Positions 46,566 to 57,065 of a stretch of DNA of 64,000 nucleotides are shown one piece after another. Both the position numbers and the translations under genes were made by a program. Source of the DNA: Chelonoidis abingdonii (lineage: Eukaryota; Chordata; Testudines; Testudinidae); contig NC_133769.1 in NCBI RefSeq assembly GCF_003597395.2, positions 45,178,283 to 45,242,282 on the forward strand. Reading direction: 5' to 3'. The notes under the pieces were generated by a model, which saw only the letters and a list, made by a program, of their open reading frames with translations, did no database searches and was not told the DNA's origin. Each line of letters opens with the position of its first letter. The stretch's first letter is position 1.

Positions 46566-47380
46566 GATGTTTTCTCCCATGAAACTAGGACTTTACGACC
46601 ATGTTCAGAGGGTACTTCTATGCAGCAGAACAATACCCCGGACACCTATCTCGAAAGTGGAAACATCACAAAATTGGGCTGTTATAACAACTGTCTTCCT
46701 TGGCAGCCTCTTCCTGCTACGCAACTATCTATGACATTAGCATATCCGCCTTCTTCAGTCATTCAGAGGTCCACTTAGCTGCATCACACCTTCATGATAC
46801 AGTTGACAACCTCTGTCTTCGCTCATTCCATCCCAGCGTTCCTGAAGGGACTCCAACCTTATATCGAATTAAGCCACTACCCCTACGTGGGATCTTCACT
46901 AGTATTGTCCTGTTTAACTCATCAACCTTTGAGCCCTAGCCATGCTCCTCTATCACTCTTGACGAAACAGCCTTTTGGTGGCGATTACCTCGCCAGAGGA
47001 ACAGAGGAGATAGCAGCGCTTATGCAGATCCACTATATACGCTCTTCTTCAAGGACAAGTTACTCTACGCCTACGCTCAAATTCCTTCAAAAGTCATGCT
47101 TCATTTCACATCAATGAACCCATACTCTACCAACTTTCTTTCCGGAAACCACAGGCAACCTTCGAGTAAGCACACAACATGATGTCAGGGCCTTATCCCT
47201 TCTATTGGACAGCAACCTTCAAACTCTTCTGATCTTTTGACTCCATTGCGGAGCCTCCAAGGCATGTCTGTCTCTACCCAAGACTTTCGAACTGGATCTC
47301 CAATTGCCTACAATCTGTACCGATAAAATACGTTACACCTCAGCTTGATAGAACATTCAACTTAGTCTGTATACCTCTGT
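46566..47380 (+). pseudogene. DIRS copy A tyrosine recombinase, badly broken
   Basis: The order fits a DIRS recombinase: a core-binding part (about 46660-46840), then IPAFLKGLQPYIELSHYPY, then PLSPSHAPLSLLTKQPF (46930-46980), and TPTLKFLQKSCF with THTLPTFFPETTGN after it. Three or more frame changes occur. The catalytic Arg, His and Tyr could not be placed with certainty. Confidence 0.6.
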
Positions 47381-47557
47381 AGCCTTCTTTAAAGTCATTG
47401 ACTCCACTTTGCTGACGCAGCCACCTTGGTCCTCGAGCACAATTTGTCAACACTTATGCCCGTTACTCGGCCCTCTCTTGCACCGTTTAGCAGGCGTTTA
47501 TCTACTGCATTCCTGCCAGATCCGAAGTCCCTACCTCCTTGAGATACACTGCTTCGA

Positions 47558-47665
47558 AGTCACCTAGAGTGGAGCACCCACAGGGACATCTCTCTCGAAG
47601 AAGAGGAGGTTATTCACCTTGTGCGGTAGCTGACGTTCTTCGAGATGAGTGTCCCTGTGGGTGCT
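47558..47665 (+). repeat. Internal complementary region of DIRS copy A
   Basis: The first half (CACCTAGAGTGGAGCACCCA through CTCGAAGAAGA) is the complement of the element's left end. The second half (TTCACCTTGTGCGGTAGCTG through GTCCCTGTGGGTGCTCC) is the complement of its right end. Joining both end complements side by side is the signature of DIRS elements and templates the circular junction. Confidence 0.85.
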
Positions 47666-47927
47666 CCACTACCCACCCTCCTCCCCTCTACTTCGGAGTT
47701 GGGGTAGCCTCTGTTGTAGAGAGGGAACTGAGGGAACTGGTCGCGCATGCTCACTAGAGGTATACTCAGAGTGGGGGCCAGGCTCTGAGCGTATGTGGCC
47801 GTTACGAGTACTGCTGCAGAAATCTCCGATCAAAGGCACAGGGGCGCACCGACACCTAGAGTGGAGCACCCACAGGGACACTCATCTCGAAGAACGTCAG
47901 CTACTGCACAAGGTGAGTAATCTCCTC
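47666..47927 (+). repeat. Right inverted terminal repeat of DIRS copy A
   Basis: Complementary to 42013-42215, ending CGTCAGCTACTGCACAAGG then TGAGTAATCTCC. The outermost bases extend past the left copy, as expected for DIRS ends. Confidence 0.85.
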
Positions 47928-49431
47928 ATATTTATGACTACAGAACAAGTAACTCACAATATTTATGTATAACTTTCCTTCCAGTTGCTATTACCTTGTT
48001 GCATTGTTCATGGATTTTTTCTGTGGAATGGTGTTAACTCTGAATTCCCCTATATCTTCCACACATCATTACTAGCTAAGGATAACAGAACTCTTTTTTG
48101 CTTTCATGGGATGAATATCCTACCTTCACTCAAGCGCATGATGATCCAAGATATTGGAGACCATGCTGGAGAATCAAAATCAGTTTGCTATATGGAGTGC
48201 AGAGTATGATCACTAGGCTATTGAATCTATGCCTGCTGCTCAGTCTGTTCTGGCATTGGTATTATTCTATTATCATTGTTAAATTGACTGAGAATGTTAT
48301 ACAGCTGCTTTATCCATATTATGAGTATAACTATAACAAACTTATTTCAAACTTTTTAAATACAGTGGCTGAAATAAACCCATTATATTACACTATAATT
48401 TTATCTATCCCTGGATTTGCAAGTGATGTGTTCTTGCTAGAAGAGAGCTGGAGAATTTGCTTACTGAATGAAATGAACAATTTCTCTTAATGCTTGTAGT
48501 TTAAATTGTTATTTCTCACCTTTTGTGAAGGTAGGTGCCCTGGCAGAATGAGGAAGTCTTTCACAAATCAGACACAATAGTGTGGAAGTAATTAGTTTGC
48601 GTAGTCAGATACTTTACTTCTTGGTAAGCAACAGATTAAATTGCTCACTTATTCATTACACTAATTCTGCTTGTCTTCTCATCAGAATACACCAGTTACA
48701 AACCAAAGAATGGCTTAAAATGTTATGCATCAGTGGACTTAATCTGCATGTTTTTAATTATTTTTCTACTAATCCCCATGCTGTTTTGTTGTGGATTTTT
48801 TCCCCTAGAAAACAATTTATCTGGACTTTGGTTTTGCACTGTTAACACATTGCACTGAGACACTTGGAATACACACTCCACACTTATTTTTATCAAATAT
48901 TTTTCTGGACAATTAAAGTTGATAAGCTTGTATTTTAACCAGCACAATCCTGATATGGGAATATATTAACAAAATATCACTGAGGCAGAAATCCTGAAGA
49001 CTTCAGAAATACTCTAGGTACTGATTGACTTTTTATTATTAATTGTATTAATGTTCCACCTATGAGCCCTTATCATGGATTAGAACCCCATTGTTCTAGA
49101 CAGTGCACAAACTCAGAAAAGATTATCATTCTGAAGCCCTGAATGGCTAAAGGCCACAACATTCCCTTCCTCACAGAAAAGGCAGAGGGAGGGAGAATAA
49201 ATATTCAACTTGCTCTACAAGAATTTTGGCAATATGAAAAATGGTGGTAGCTCTCAACGCTGCCCCTACCCCCCTTGGGAAGGTGGAGTCTGCAAATTAG
49301 AAATAATTCTTCAAAGAGCTTTGAATATGACATCTATCTCATACTCTTCATTTTGAGTCTAGATGATCCTAAAGACCCCCAAAAATACTGGAGAGGAAGG
49401 AGGACCATCACTCTGAGTGATTGTCTATGAG
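47928..49431. other. Intron-like sequence between the DIRS copies
   Basis: AT-rich with no gene. GGATTAGAACCCCATTGTTC near 49077 resembles a widespread amniote repeat tail. Confidence 0.4.
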
Positions 49432-49570
49432 CCTATTCCACTGATGGTATGCATGCACCTCAAGTGGTGGAGATCGGAGTTTTTGGTCAGCAGAACTGAT
49501 AAGGGGCGTGTGTGCTCTCCAGTCTTTGTGCTCTGTTGTGAGGGCATGTAAAGGTGAAGTGTGCCCACTG
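49432..49570 (+). repeat. Left inverted terminal repeat of DIRS copy B
   Basis: TTCCACTGATGGTATGCATG, TTTTTGGTCAGCAGAAC and GTGCTCTCCAGTC are complementary, in order, to 56910-57005. Confidence 0.85.
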
Positions 49571-49711
49571 CCATTCAGTTTCTCTCACCACCTCACAGCT
49601 TAGAGACAGGGTCCAAGAGATGACCAGCCTTCTAGATAGCTACGAAGCTACATATTCAGTGTTAGTAGTTGAATAGTCATTGTTTCGGTTGACTGTTGCA
49701 GCCTTTACTAG

Positions 49712-50119
49712 TTGTTCACTGTGGTGTTGCCTGTTTCACTCAGGTTTAAACACTGCCCTTTTGTGAGGGAGTTATCTGAGCTTCAGGTGAACAGTCAGTG
49801 TCTCTATTGTCTTGGAGAGATGCACATACTGAGGAAATGTGCAATTTGTAAGTCCTTCAACCCCAGAGCTAGGAAAGGCATGGAGGCCCAACTTCAGGTG
49901 TTCCTAATAACCAAATCAGTAAGACCAGCTTCCCAGCCAAGTTGTCTTGTACGAGGGCCTTCTGAACCCAAGAGCATCAGTGTTGGGATTTTTGACATGG
50001 AGAGCTCTGACTTGAATTCTGACTACAACAATGGTGTCATCCTCAGACTGCAGGGAGCTGGAAGCCCCAAGGGTAGGTCGGTCACCAGGGCTTCCTCTAA
50101 GAGGAAGCTCTCCCTATAG
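49712..50119 (+). pseudogene. DIRS copy B gag-like N-terminus with Cys/His knuckle
   Basis: FKHCPFVRELSELQVNSQCL leads into YCLGEMHILRKCAICKSFNP and a basic RARKGMEAQL. This aligns with the copy A knuckle, but the first CxxC has lost a cysteine (HCPF), so the module is damaged. The frame ends at a lysine-rich stretch. Confidence 0.7.
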
Positions 50120-50246
50120 CACTGTACATCATCTTAGACCTCACAGCCCAGAATGGCTCCTGCTGGATCTTAGTCTCAAGCTGGCTCCAGCCACATGGCA
50201 CGAAAATATTTGGCATCGAAACTCGGCACTTCAGGAAAGACTATTG

Positions 50247-51415
50247 TGACCCAAATATCCCCCAATACCAACTGGCAAGGGGGTTACAAGAATATCCTGA
50301 TTCTGGTGTGTACATTCAGGTTCACCAAAGAATGCCATGTGAGGTCTTAAATGAAAACTCGGGTCATACTAGTAATTGATATCATTGTGAAATGTAAGTA
50401 CAGATACTCTGTAAGAAGTTTATGTATGTATGTATAACGAAATATGTTCTTAGATTCTGTGTCACAGCAGAGGTGTAGAAACAGGTTTTTTGTTAGACAA
50501 AAGATGTTTGTTTACCTGTTGTCAGATGTAAATTAAGCATTGTAATCTAACAAAATGAATGCACATTTTCATGTGAAGTTATCAAAGAGATGTAAAGTCA
50601 ACAGAGAAGAGCACACAGGAAAACAAGCAATGGGGTTTTGTGGGAATTATACTGTCTCTGCATACAGAAAATCAATTTTGCGTACTGTAATGACCCTATG
50701 ACAAACCGTAGAAGCTGCTTTTTTGAGTAAATCCTTGATATCAGCTTGCTGACTTCTCTTCTGCCTCTTTCTGATAAAAGTTGAGTGCAGTATGTGCAAT
50801 TGCATAACCTCCAAGGCAGTATACTTGTTCCAGTTACTAGATGGAAGATTTGTATTGGGAGATATCTGAAATGCTCGTTAATAGAGCTATCCGGTTGGTA
50901 AAGTGCCAGATAACACAGCTTTTTCTGTAAATGGGCAGAGCATTTACATTAATGAAAATGGGATCTCAACCAGCCTTAGTTGAAGGTGCTGCAAAAGGCT
51001 TTGAGTGAGAGAAACTTCATTAGACTGGAGGTTAACCTAATAATTAAGTTTAGTCTCCAGAAAACATGTTGTGAAGTTTGTTTCCTATATAACCTTTCCC
51101 CCCCCATTATCCTTACTATATCTTGAATCTTTGGTAATAAATATATTATTGTTTTCACTATAGATATGTCATTGCTATGAATATATGTGATATATCTTAG
51201 TTGAATCACTCAAGCTGGTGTGTGCACGTTTCCCTTGGGGACACCAGACCTAGTATTTGTGAGTGTTCAGTGGATAAGGGTCTGAGCACCTCAGGAGGAA
51301 AGCTTCAAAGGATCTGGGAACTCGGGTATTCATATTGTTAACCTGCAAGGCAAAGTAAGGGCAGACATAGCTCCTTGGGTGGCTAGCAGGCTGGTGGTGT
51401 CAGGGAGCAAGCCTC
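50247..51415. mobile_element. LTR-like insert in DIRS copy B gag
   Basis: Begins TGTGACCCAAATATCCCCCA and contains GGTAATAAATATATTATTG (a poly-A signal type) and GCACGTTTCCCTTGGGGACA. It breaks the gag region, and its removal brings copy B to the size of copy A. I recall this sequence as a turtle LTR. The right border and target duplication are not clear. Confidence 0.5.
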
Positions 51416-52264
51416 CCTCATGTTGGAGGCAGAGGGCTAACAAGGTGAGACTCAGTCCTTAGTACTCCGAGAACCATCAGAAGTACAGCACTGACATTGG
51501 CACTGTCTACCTCAACGGTGCACGCACCAACATTGCTAACACCAATACTAGACCACTTGAGACTGCACAGAGTCTCACTGCAGTGGACATCACTATACTG
51601 CCTCAACAAAACCTGATTCTGATACAGCTAACTACACTGCTCCAGGCAGCATAGCTTTTTAGGTGGTTTGCACTGATGAACTTCCAGATTCGCCTGGAAC
51701 CATGGATACTGGCCTCCCAGCTACCTGCCTGTGTATTTTAGTTGGCACTGAATCCACCTGGTAATGTGGCACCATTGGGCCACTAACTCCCCAAGAGCCT
51801 CATCACAACTTTTGGATCTGGGCTCTGTTTTTCTTGGACTCGCGTTCCTCATTGGGGGATGAAGAAATCCATTTGCAGGAGCACATTTATTTGCTGAGGC
51901 TGTTACCTCAACCCTTGACATTCTATAGAGGATCCAGATGCTCCTCATGAGAAAGATATTGTGACCCACAGAAAATGGTCTATTGGTTTCCTACACCCTG
52001 GCCGATTGGACATACCTGGCAATGCTTATGTGGCTGTACTGGGGACCCTGATTGGCTCAATGCATCTCTGGTTCTAGGGAACAGCTATACTGTCAAAAAA
52101 CTGTATCTTCCATGGCACTATGTGCTCAGGTGCTCCAGCCACCCTTTCTGTTTCTGGCACAACCAAGGACAGAGGAGGCAGCAATAGAAGAACAAACACT
52201 GGAAGGTGATCTGCTTACACCAGTAACCCTTCCCTTCTTCTCCCCTGATGAGGCTGTAGTACCA

Positions 52265-53032
52265 TGTTGTGGGGTAGGCACACCCTGTCATGGGGTGCCA
52301 GGTCATGTAGTGTCAGATGGAAGGGCAAAAGTGATTCTGCAGCTGGTCAGGTCCTCCGCTGATGACTCTTACTGTAACATGGGGTAGTATTACTTAGTAA
52401 CTAGAGTCAGTAAGTGGCCCTCACTATTAGGGCCGCATGCTTCAATGGTTGGGGTCAGTGAGCAGCCCTTCTCATCAGGGCCACGTGACCCAATGGCCAG
52501 GTCAGTGAAATAGCCCACCTCCTATGAGATTGCATGGTTGGTTGGCCCATGGGGGGAGTGGTGCCCCGGGTAATGGGACTCAAGCCCTCCCTGCTCCTCT
52601 GAGCCCCAGCCTAAGGCCCTGGCAGTGCAGGGATCTTCCTGAAACATGCTGACCAGTCTCCTGGTTCACTCACTGGTGAAGAGTTCAAGTCCTTTGGACT
52701 GCTTCTTACCCTTTCCCCCTCATTGAAACTTCCTGGGTCTCTTGGGTCTGGAAATGGCTGGGCTCCCACTGGTGCCATTCTTTCTCTGGGCTTGTTGGGA
52801 AACCTGGAGTCGCCAGTCAGGAACTCTGTGAGCCGTTGTCCCGTAGTTGAGGTTTGTGGCAACTCCTTGCAGGGATCTTGCAGCGTGTGTCCTTCCCTGC
52901 TGGGAAGCTATGTTTTATATGCTGCCTCCAGGCTGAGCATGCTCAGCAGGGTTGGAGGGGTGGGGCTTCCTCAGCCTGCAAAGCAGAGTTAACCTTTTTG
53001 GGGTTGGTGTGGGGTAGGTATGCCCCATCACA
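52265..53032 (-). mobile_element. Solo LTR in DIRS copy B gag, 5-bp target duplication with one mismatch
   Basis: The right border reads GGGGTAGGTATGCCCCATCACA and the left TGTTGTGGGGTAGGCACACC, imperfect inverted ends with TG...CA. TACCA (52260-52264) and GACCA (53033-53037) form the duplication. On the minus strand GCAGCATATAAAACATAG (near 52915) is a clear TATA box, so the LTR points left. It splits the gag text SPDEAVVP. No provirus genes remain. Confidence 0.8.
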
Positions 53033-53450
53033 GACCACTCACTGCTCCACAAATGAATGATTATAAGAGTTTCCAGAACTTATTAGAAGGATGTCGCCAA
53101 GCCTCCTCAGAAGCGAAGTTGCCTCCCAGTTAATGAGACCATGATGGATCATACTAGAACTATGTGGCAGGCACCTGCTTCACCACCCACCTACATCTTG
53201 CTGGGTAGATAAGAAATACCAGGTGCCTTTTAAGGGAGCAAAATTATTTTATATATACCCTATCCCATTATCCTTTGTCGTCACTGCAGCAAATGAAAAG
53301 GCAGGACAATTTAGGTCCACATTAAAAGATAGAGAGCAAAGCGATTAGATATATTTGGCTAAGAAGTCTACTCTTCGGGATGCCTACAGCTCCATGTAGC
53401 TAATTATCAGGCCTTACTGTCCATATAAGACTTTTTGTATACATTAGAAA

Positions 53451-53940
53451 TTGCTGGCCTTTGTGGACAATATTCCCAACAACGTCCATGAAGAATTTAT
53501 GTCACAGGTGCTGGATGCAAGTTTTTCCTCAGTAAACAAGTCTTCAAGTGGCATTGAATGCAGTGCATACGGTTGCCAGATCAATGGCAATGACAGTGGC
53601 TGTCATATGCGCCTGTCTTTGTGGTTTCAGAGGTCGGGCTTCCCCAGAGAAGTACAAGCCATGGTGAAAGATCTGACCTTTTAAAGAAGCTTAATTGCTC
53701 AGCTCTTAAATCAACGACGACCTCAACATACCGAAGACCTCATGATTCACCTTATGTTCCTTCAGAGTTTATGCACCAGTTCCTTAAAAAAGCAAATGAA
53801 ACCAGGCAATATTCTTTACAGAGACTGACCCAGTCATACTTTTGCCAGAGATCTTTGGAGACTAACTGTGGCTCCACTTCAACTCTCCCCTTCCCGCCCC
53901 CCCCCCAATCTTTGCAGTCCCACAAGCATTCATTTTGATG
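53451..53940 (+). pseudogene. DIRS copy B gag-like C-terminal part
   Basis: Open frames 53451-53684 and 53621-53938 overlap in different frames. KKANETRQYSLQRLTQSYFC resembles the tyrosine/arginine-rich Gag end (compare RRRQYRYQPYHRPRYPP in copy A). Several stops lie upstream. Confidence 0.5.
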
Positions 53941-54199
53941 GAATGGTTAAGAGATGTGTCCTATCCCCACCAACTCTGGAAACCGTCAGCCTCTTCTTTG
54001 GGAATCACTTAGCTCATTTCAGGCAAATTTAGTCCCTTATCACTGTTGTGCAATGAGCCATGGATATGATTACACATGGCTAGTTCATTCAGTTTTCTGC
54101 AATGCCTATTGCCAACCCTCCTCTCCATCCCTTTTCAAGGACCCTTCTCAAGAGGTCCTCATGCTTCACTCTCTTCGAGTGATAGAATAGATACCTGCA

Positions 54200-54760
54200 C
54201 CTTATGGGGGAAAGGGATTCTACGGTAACTGTTTGTTTCAAAAGAAAATGGAAGGATGGTGACCCATCCTAGACTAGTGAAACCCTAACACCTTTATTCA
54301 CAAACTGAAGTTCCAGTTGGTCACCCTATTTGATAATTCAAACTACTCCAGAGTCAGGAGGCTGGTTCACAACTCAGTCTTCAGGATTGATTCTTCCACA
54401 TCTCCATCATTTCATCCCACAGGAAGTACCTGAGCTTTATCGTACAGCAGAACCATTATCAATAATGAGTGCTACCCTTCACCCTTGCTACAGTGCCATC
54501 AGTAGTGTCATCTTACTTGAAAAGGCACAGCATCGCACCAGCTAATCATCAAGATACTGGGGAAAATCTCCTCATCAGACCTCTGAAGCAGTCTGCGTCA
54601 TGCTCGATCTTTTCAGGACATCAGGCCTAAAAGTCAACTTTAACTTCAGTCAAAAGGACTGAGTTCATTGAAGTGAGCCTAGACTCTACGACATCCAGGC
54701 GTCACCTACCGAAGGACTGATTCATGAATATGTCTGTTCTGATGAGTTTAGAAAGAAACC
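54200..54760 (+). pseudogene. DIRS copy B reverse transcriptase, heavily decayed
   Basis: The text shows eroded RT blocks: KRKWKDGDPS-like remains of the LRPILDLR region (54240-54280), FQLVTLFDNSNYSRVRRLVH-like remains of the FRMVTL...DWF region, and FEVSLDSTTSRRHLPK-like text near 54662-54720. The YLDD box is not recognisable. Confidence 0.55.
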
Positions 54761-54889
54761 CAAACACCGATGTGAGGCCATGCCTTGCCCTAACAGGCCA
54801 TGTGGTGTCATGATACCGCATTCCAGACTCCACTTCTGATGCCTTCAGGATTAGCTGAAGTCAGTCTCTGCACCCTCCAAACATCTACT

Positions 54890-55350
54890 GGATGTATCCC
54901 TCACCATCCCAGGCACTGTCCTCTTGTCACTGAAATGGGTGCAAGGAACCCTGAATGCATGCAGAGGAGTCCCATTCAGAGCATCTCTATCTTCCAAGAC
55001 CATAGTCACAGAGACATCTCTGCAGGGATGGGGAGCTCGCATGGGAGAACTAACTGTTCATGGCCTGTTGTACCTGAGGGAGAGGAGAATGCAAATCAAC
55101 CTCCTGGAACTCCAAGCCGTACAGAAGGGCTGCATGTCCTGTCTCCATTAATACTGGGACAGTGTATCCAAATCATAACAGAGAACATGACTATGATGTT
55201 TTACATCAACAAGCAGGATGGATCCACATCCTCCTTACTCTGTCAGGAGGCAGCCAAACTCTGGAATGTGGTCAAATATCAAATATACCTAGTGGGAATA
55301 CACTTACCTAGATTGCAGAACATAGGAGCAGGCTTTTTCCCAAATCATGA
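54890..55350 (+). pseudogene. DIRS copy B RNase H domain
   Basis: TIVTETSLQGWGARMGELTV (about 54990-55047; the usual TDAS has become TETS, so the first acid is shifted or lost), then MQINLLELQAVQKGC with the Glu, then ITENMTMMFYINKQDGS, where the usual TDN has become TEN, and YLVGIHLPRLQNI before the last acidic position. A frame change occurs at about 55150. Two catalytic positions are altered, so it is dead. Confidence 0.75.
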
Positions 55351-55419
55351 GTAAGAGATCAAAATCAGGATCCTAGTAGACATCCCACAACAGTTATCTT
55401 TGCCTCTCAACCCAACTGC

Positions 55420-55613
55420 AAATGTCAGAGATTCTGCTCAAGAGGAGGGAGGAGTCCAGGATCTGTAGCAGATACATTCCTGATACAATAGGCAGTCTGA
55501 TGTACGCTTACCCTTTGACCTCATTAATCTCCAAAGTATTCTGCAAACTCAAACAAGACTCAGCTAAGCTGATCCTTATCTCTCCATCCTGGTCAAGACC
55601 GTTCTGGAAATAG
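55420..55613 (+). pseudogene. DIRS copy B methyltransferase-like segment
   Basis: SLMYAYPLTSLISKVFCKLK and QDSAKLILISPSWSRPFW align with the copy A segment AYAFPPIPLLNRVLIKIRTD-ARVILIAPS. The reading frame is open for 63 codons. Confidence 0.7.
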
Positions 55614-55679
55614 GGTAAGTCAACAGATCTACTGACTTAGAGTCAAGGACAGATTCTATACCAGAATCTAGCATCTCTG

Positions 55680-56640
55680 CGCCTCACTGTGTGGAGACTG
55701 GATGAATGTTGATGATAGAGCAGACCTGCTCTTCCGCAGTTAGGGAGGTTGCGATAAACAGTAGAAGAGACTCAACAAGACAAACTTACCCATCAAAATG
55801 GACAAAGTTTTCTAGTGGGTACCAACAAAAATTGTTAAACTCACTTCACTCCTCAATCCTGCATATTTCTTACTATTTACTAGAACCCCAAAATGAGGAA
55901 TCTATCCCTCAGCTTGCAGAGCGCACTTGGCAGTGATCTTGGTTCACCTCCCACCAGTGGAGGATCTCATGGTCTTTGCTCACTTGACGGTGACTAGATT
56001 CTTGAAAGTCCTAATAAAGTATTCCCACCCATCAAAGAAGAAACTCCCCCATGGGGCTTGAACCTAGTGCTCACAACCCTCAGGTTGTGCCCAGGGCCAC
56101 CTCTTCCCCACTGTACTGGTGAATGAAAATGGCTTTTTGGTAGCTATAACTTCAGCCTGAAGAGTAGGAGAGATTCAAGCATTAATGTCTGACCCACCAT
56201 GTACAGATTTTCGTATTGAATAAGGTATCAGTGAGAACACATTCTAAATTCCTTCTCAAGGTAGTCATAGAATTTCTCCTTAACCAACCAACCAATACAC
56301 CTCCTGGTATTTTCCCAAAACACCCTACATCCAAATCTGAGTCAATGATACGTACTTTGGATGTGAGAAGAGCCTTGGCCTGCTACCTGAATAGAAGAGC
56401 CTTTCAAAACATTGCAAGGATCGTTTGTGTCCATTGGGCAAAGAATGAAAAGCTCTGCACTGGCCACAGTTAGGACACATCCCACCAGCACTTAAGCATC
56501 AGCACTCAATCTTACCAATATCAGATATTTGTAAGGCAGCTACCTGGGCACCGATCTACATGTTTACTCCACATTATTATCTTGATGGAAAGCCTCTCAG
56601 TCTGATGCTGTGTTTTGGTAAAGCTGTCCTTCAATCACTA
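55680..56640 (+). pseudogene. DIRS copy B tyrosine recombinase, broken
   Basis: The N-terminal core-binding part reads INSRRDSTRQTYPSKWTKFS (55750-55810). Further on: EFLLNQPTNTPPGIFPKHP and MIRTLDVRRALACYLNRRAF (56345-56405), with LDVRRAL as a family signature. Near the end, ISDICKAATWAPIYMFTPHY (about 56519-56578) matches the last conserved box before the end of DIRS recombinases. At least three stops or frame changes lie between the pieces. Confidence 0.75.
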
Positions 56641-56734
56641 TTTAAGTTACACAGAGCTCCCACTTCTGTAACAGGATAACTGCTTGGGAGACGCCATCTG
56701 CGGAATGGGATATGAACACTCAAAGGACAAAGGA

Positions 56735-56800
56735 AATTTACATACTGTGCCCAGTGTTCAAAGTTCTTCAAGATGTGTTGTCCATATACGCATTCCATGG
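56735..56800 (+). repeat. Internal complementary region of DIRS copy B
   Basis: AAGTTCTTCAAGATGTGTTG and TCCATATACGCATTCCATGG are the complement of the right end (CATTCC/TATATGGACAACACATCTGG at 57003-57030). The left-end half is less clear. Confidence 0.65.
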
Positions 56801-56899
56801 TGACCTTGCCATCCCCTCTACCTTGGAGTCCTCATCTAAGGGATTCTGCAGTAAGAAGGAACTTAATTGTGATGAGTATGCCTTGCCCTTATAAGCCCT

Positions 56900-57065
56900 C
56901 TCAGTGGAGTACGAGGACTGGAGAGCATATGCATGTTCTATAGGTGCTGCTGACCAAAAAGACTCTACTGTCCACCACATGAGACACGTGCACCATCAGT
57001 GGAATGTATATATGGACAACACATCTGGAAGGACTCTAGTTACTATACATAGTAAGTAACTTTCT
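56900..57065 (+). repeat. Right inverted terminal repeat of DIRS copy B
   Basis: GGACTGGAGAGCATATGCAT, GCTGCTGACCAAAAAGACTC and CACCATCAGTGGAATG are complementary to 49440-49535. The outer end reads CTATACATAGTAAGTAACTTTC. Confidence 0.8.

Larger units (their letters stand above)
42013..47927 (+). mobile_element. DIRS-type tyrosine-recombinase retrotransposon, near full length (DIRS copy A)
   Basis: DIRS elements make a circular cDNA that is inserted by a tyrosine recombinase, so they lack LTRs and target duplications. Copy A shows the full layout: left inverted terminal repeat, gag-like region with Cys/His knuckle, RT, RNase H, a methyltransferase-like segment, tyrosine recombinase, an internal complementary region and the right terminal repeat. 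Total about 5.9 kb. Several frameshifts and stops, plus a CR1 tail in gag, make it inactive. CpG content is high at the termini, so it is not very old. Confidence 0.9.
49432..57065 (+). mobile_element. DIRS-type retrotransposon of a second subfamily, with nested LTR inserts (DIRS copy B)
   Basis: Inverted terminal repeats at 49432-49570 and 56900-57065, a gag knuckle, RT, RNase H, a methyltransferase-like segment and a tyrosine recombinase lie in the same order and orientation as copy A. The protein and terminal sequences differ clearly from copy A. Subtracting the LTR at 52265-53032 and the LTR-like insert at about 50247-51415 leaves about 5.7 kb, close to copy A. It is older than copy A judged by stops, frameshifts and CpG loss. 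Confidence 0.85.

Noticed and set aside
42013..47927. Reading copy A as an LTR retrovirus-like provirus
   Set aside because: Ends are inverted, not direct, repeats; an internal complementary region and recombinase wording replace LTRs and a DDE integrase.
48098..48490. Open frame of 130 codons (+) between the DIRS copies
   Set aside because: Leucine/isoleucine/tyrosine-rich from AT-rich sequence, with no motif or family.
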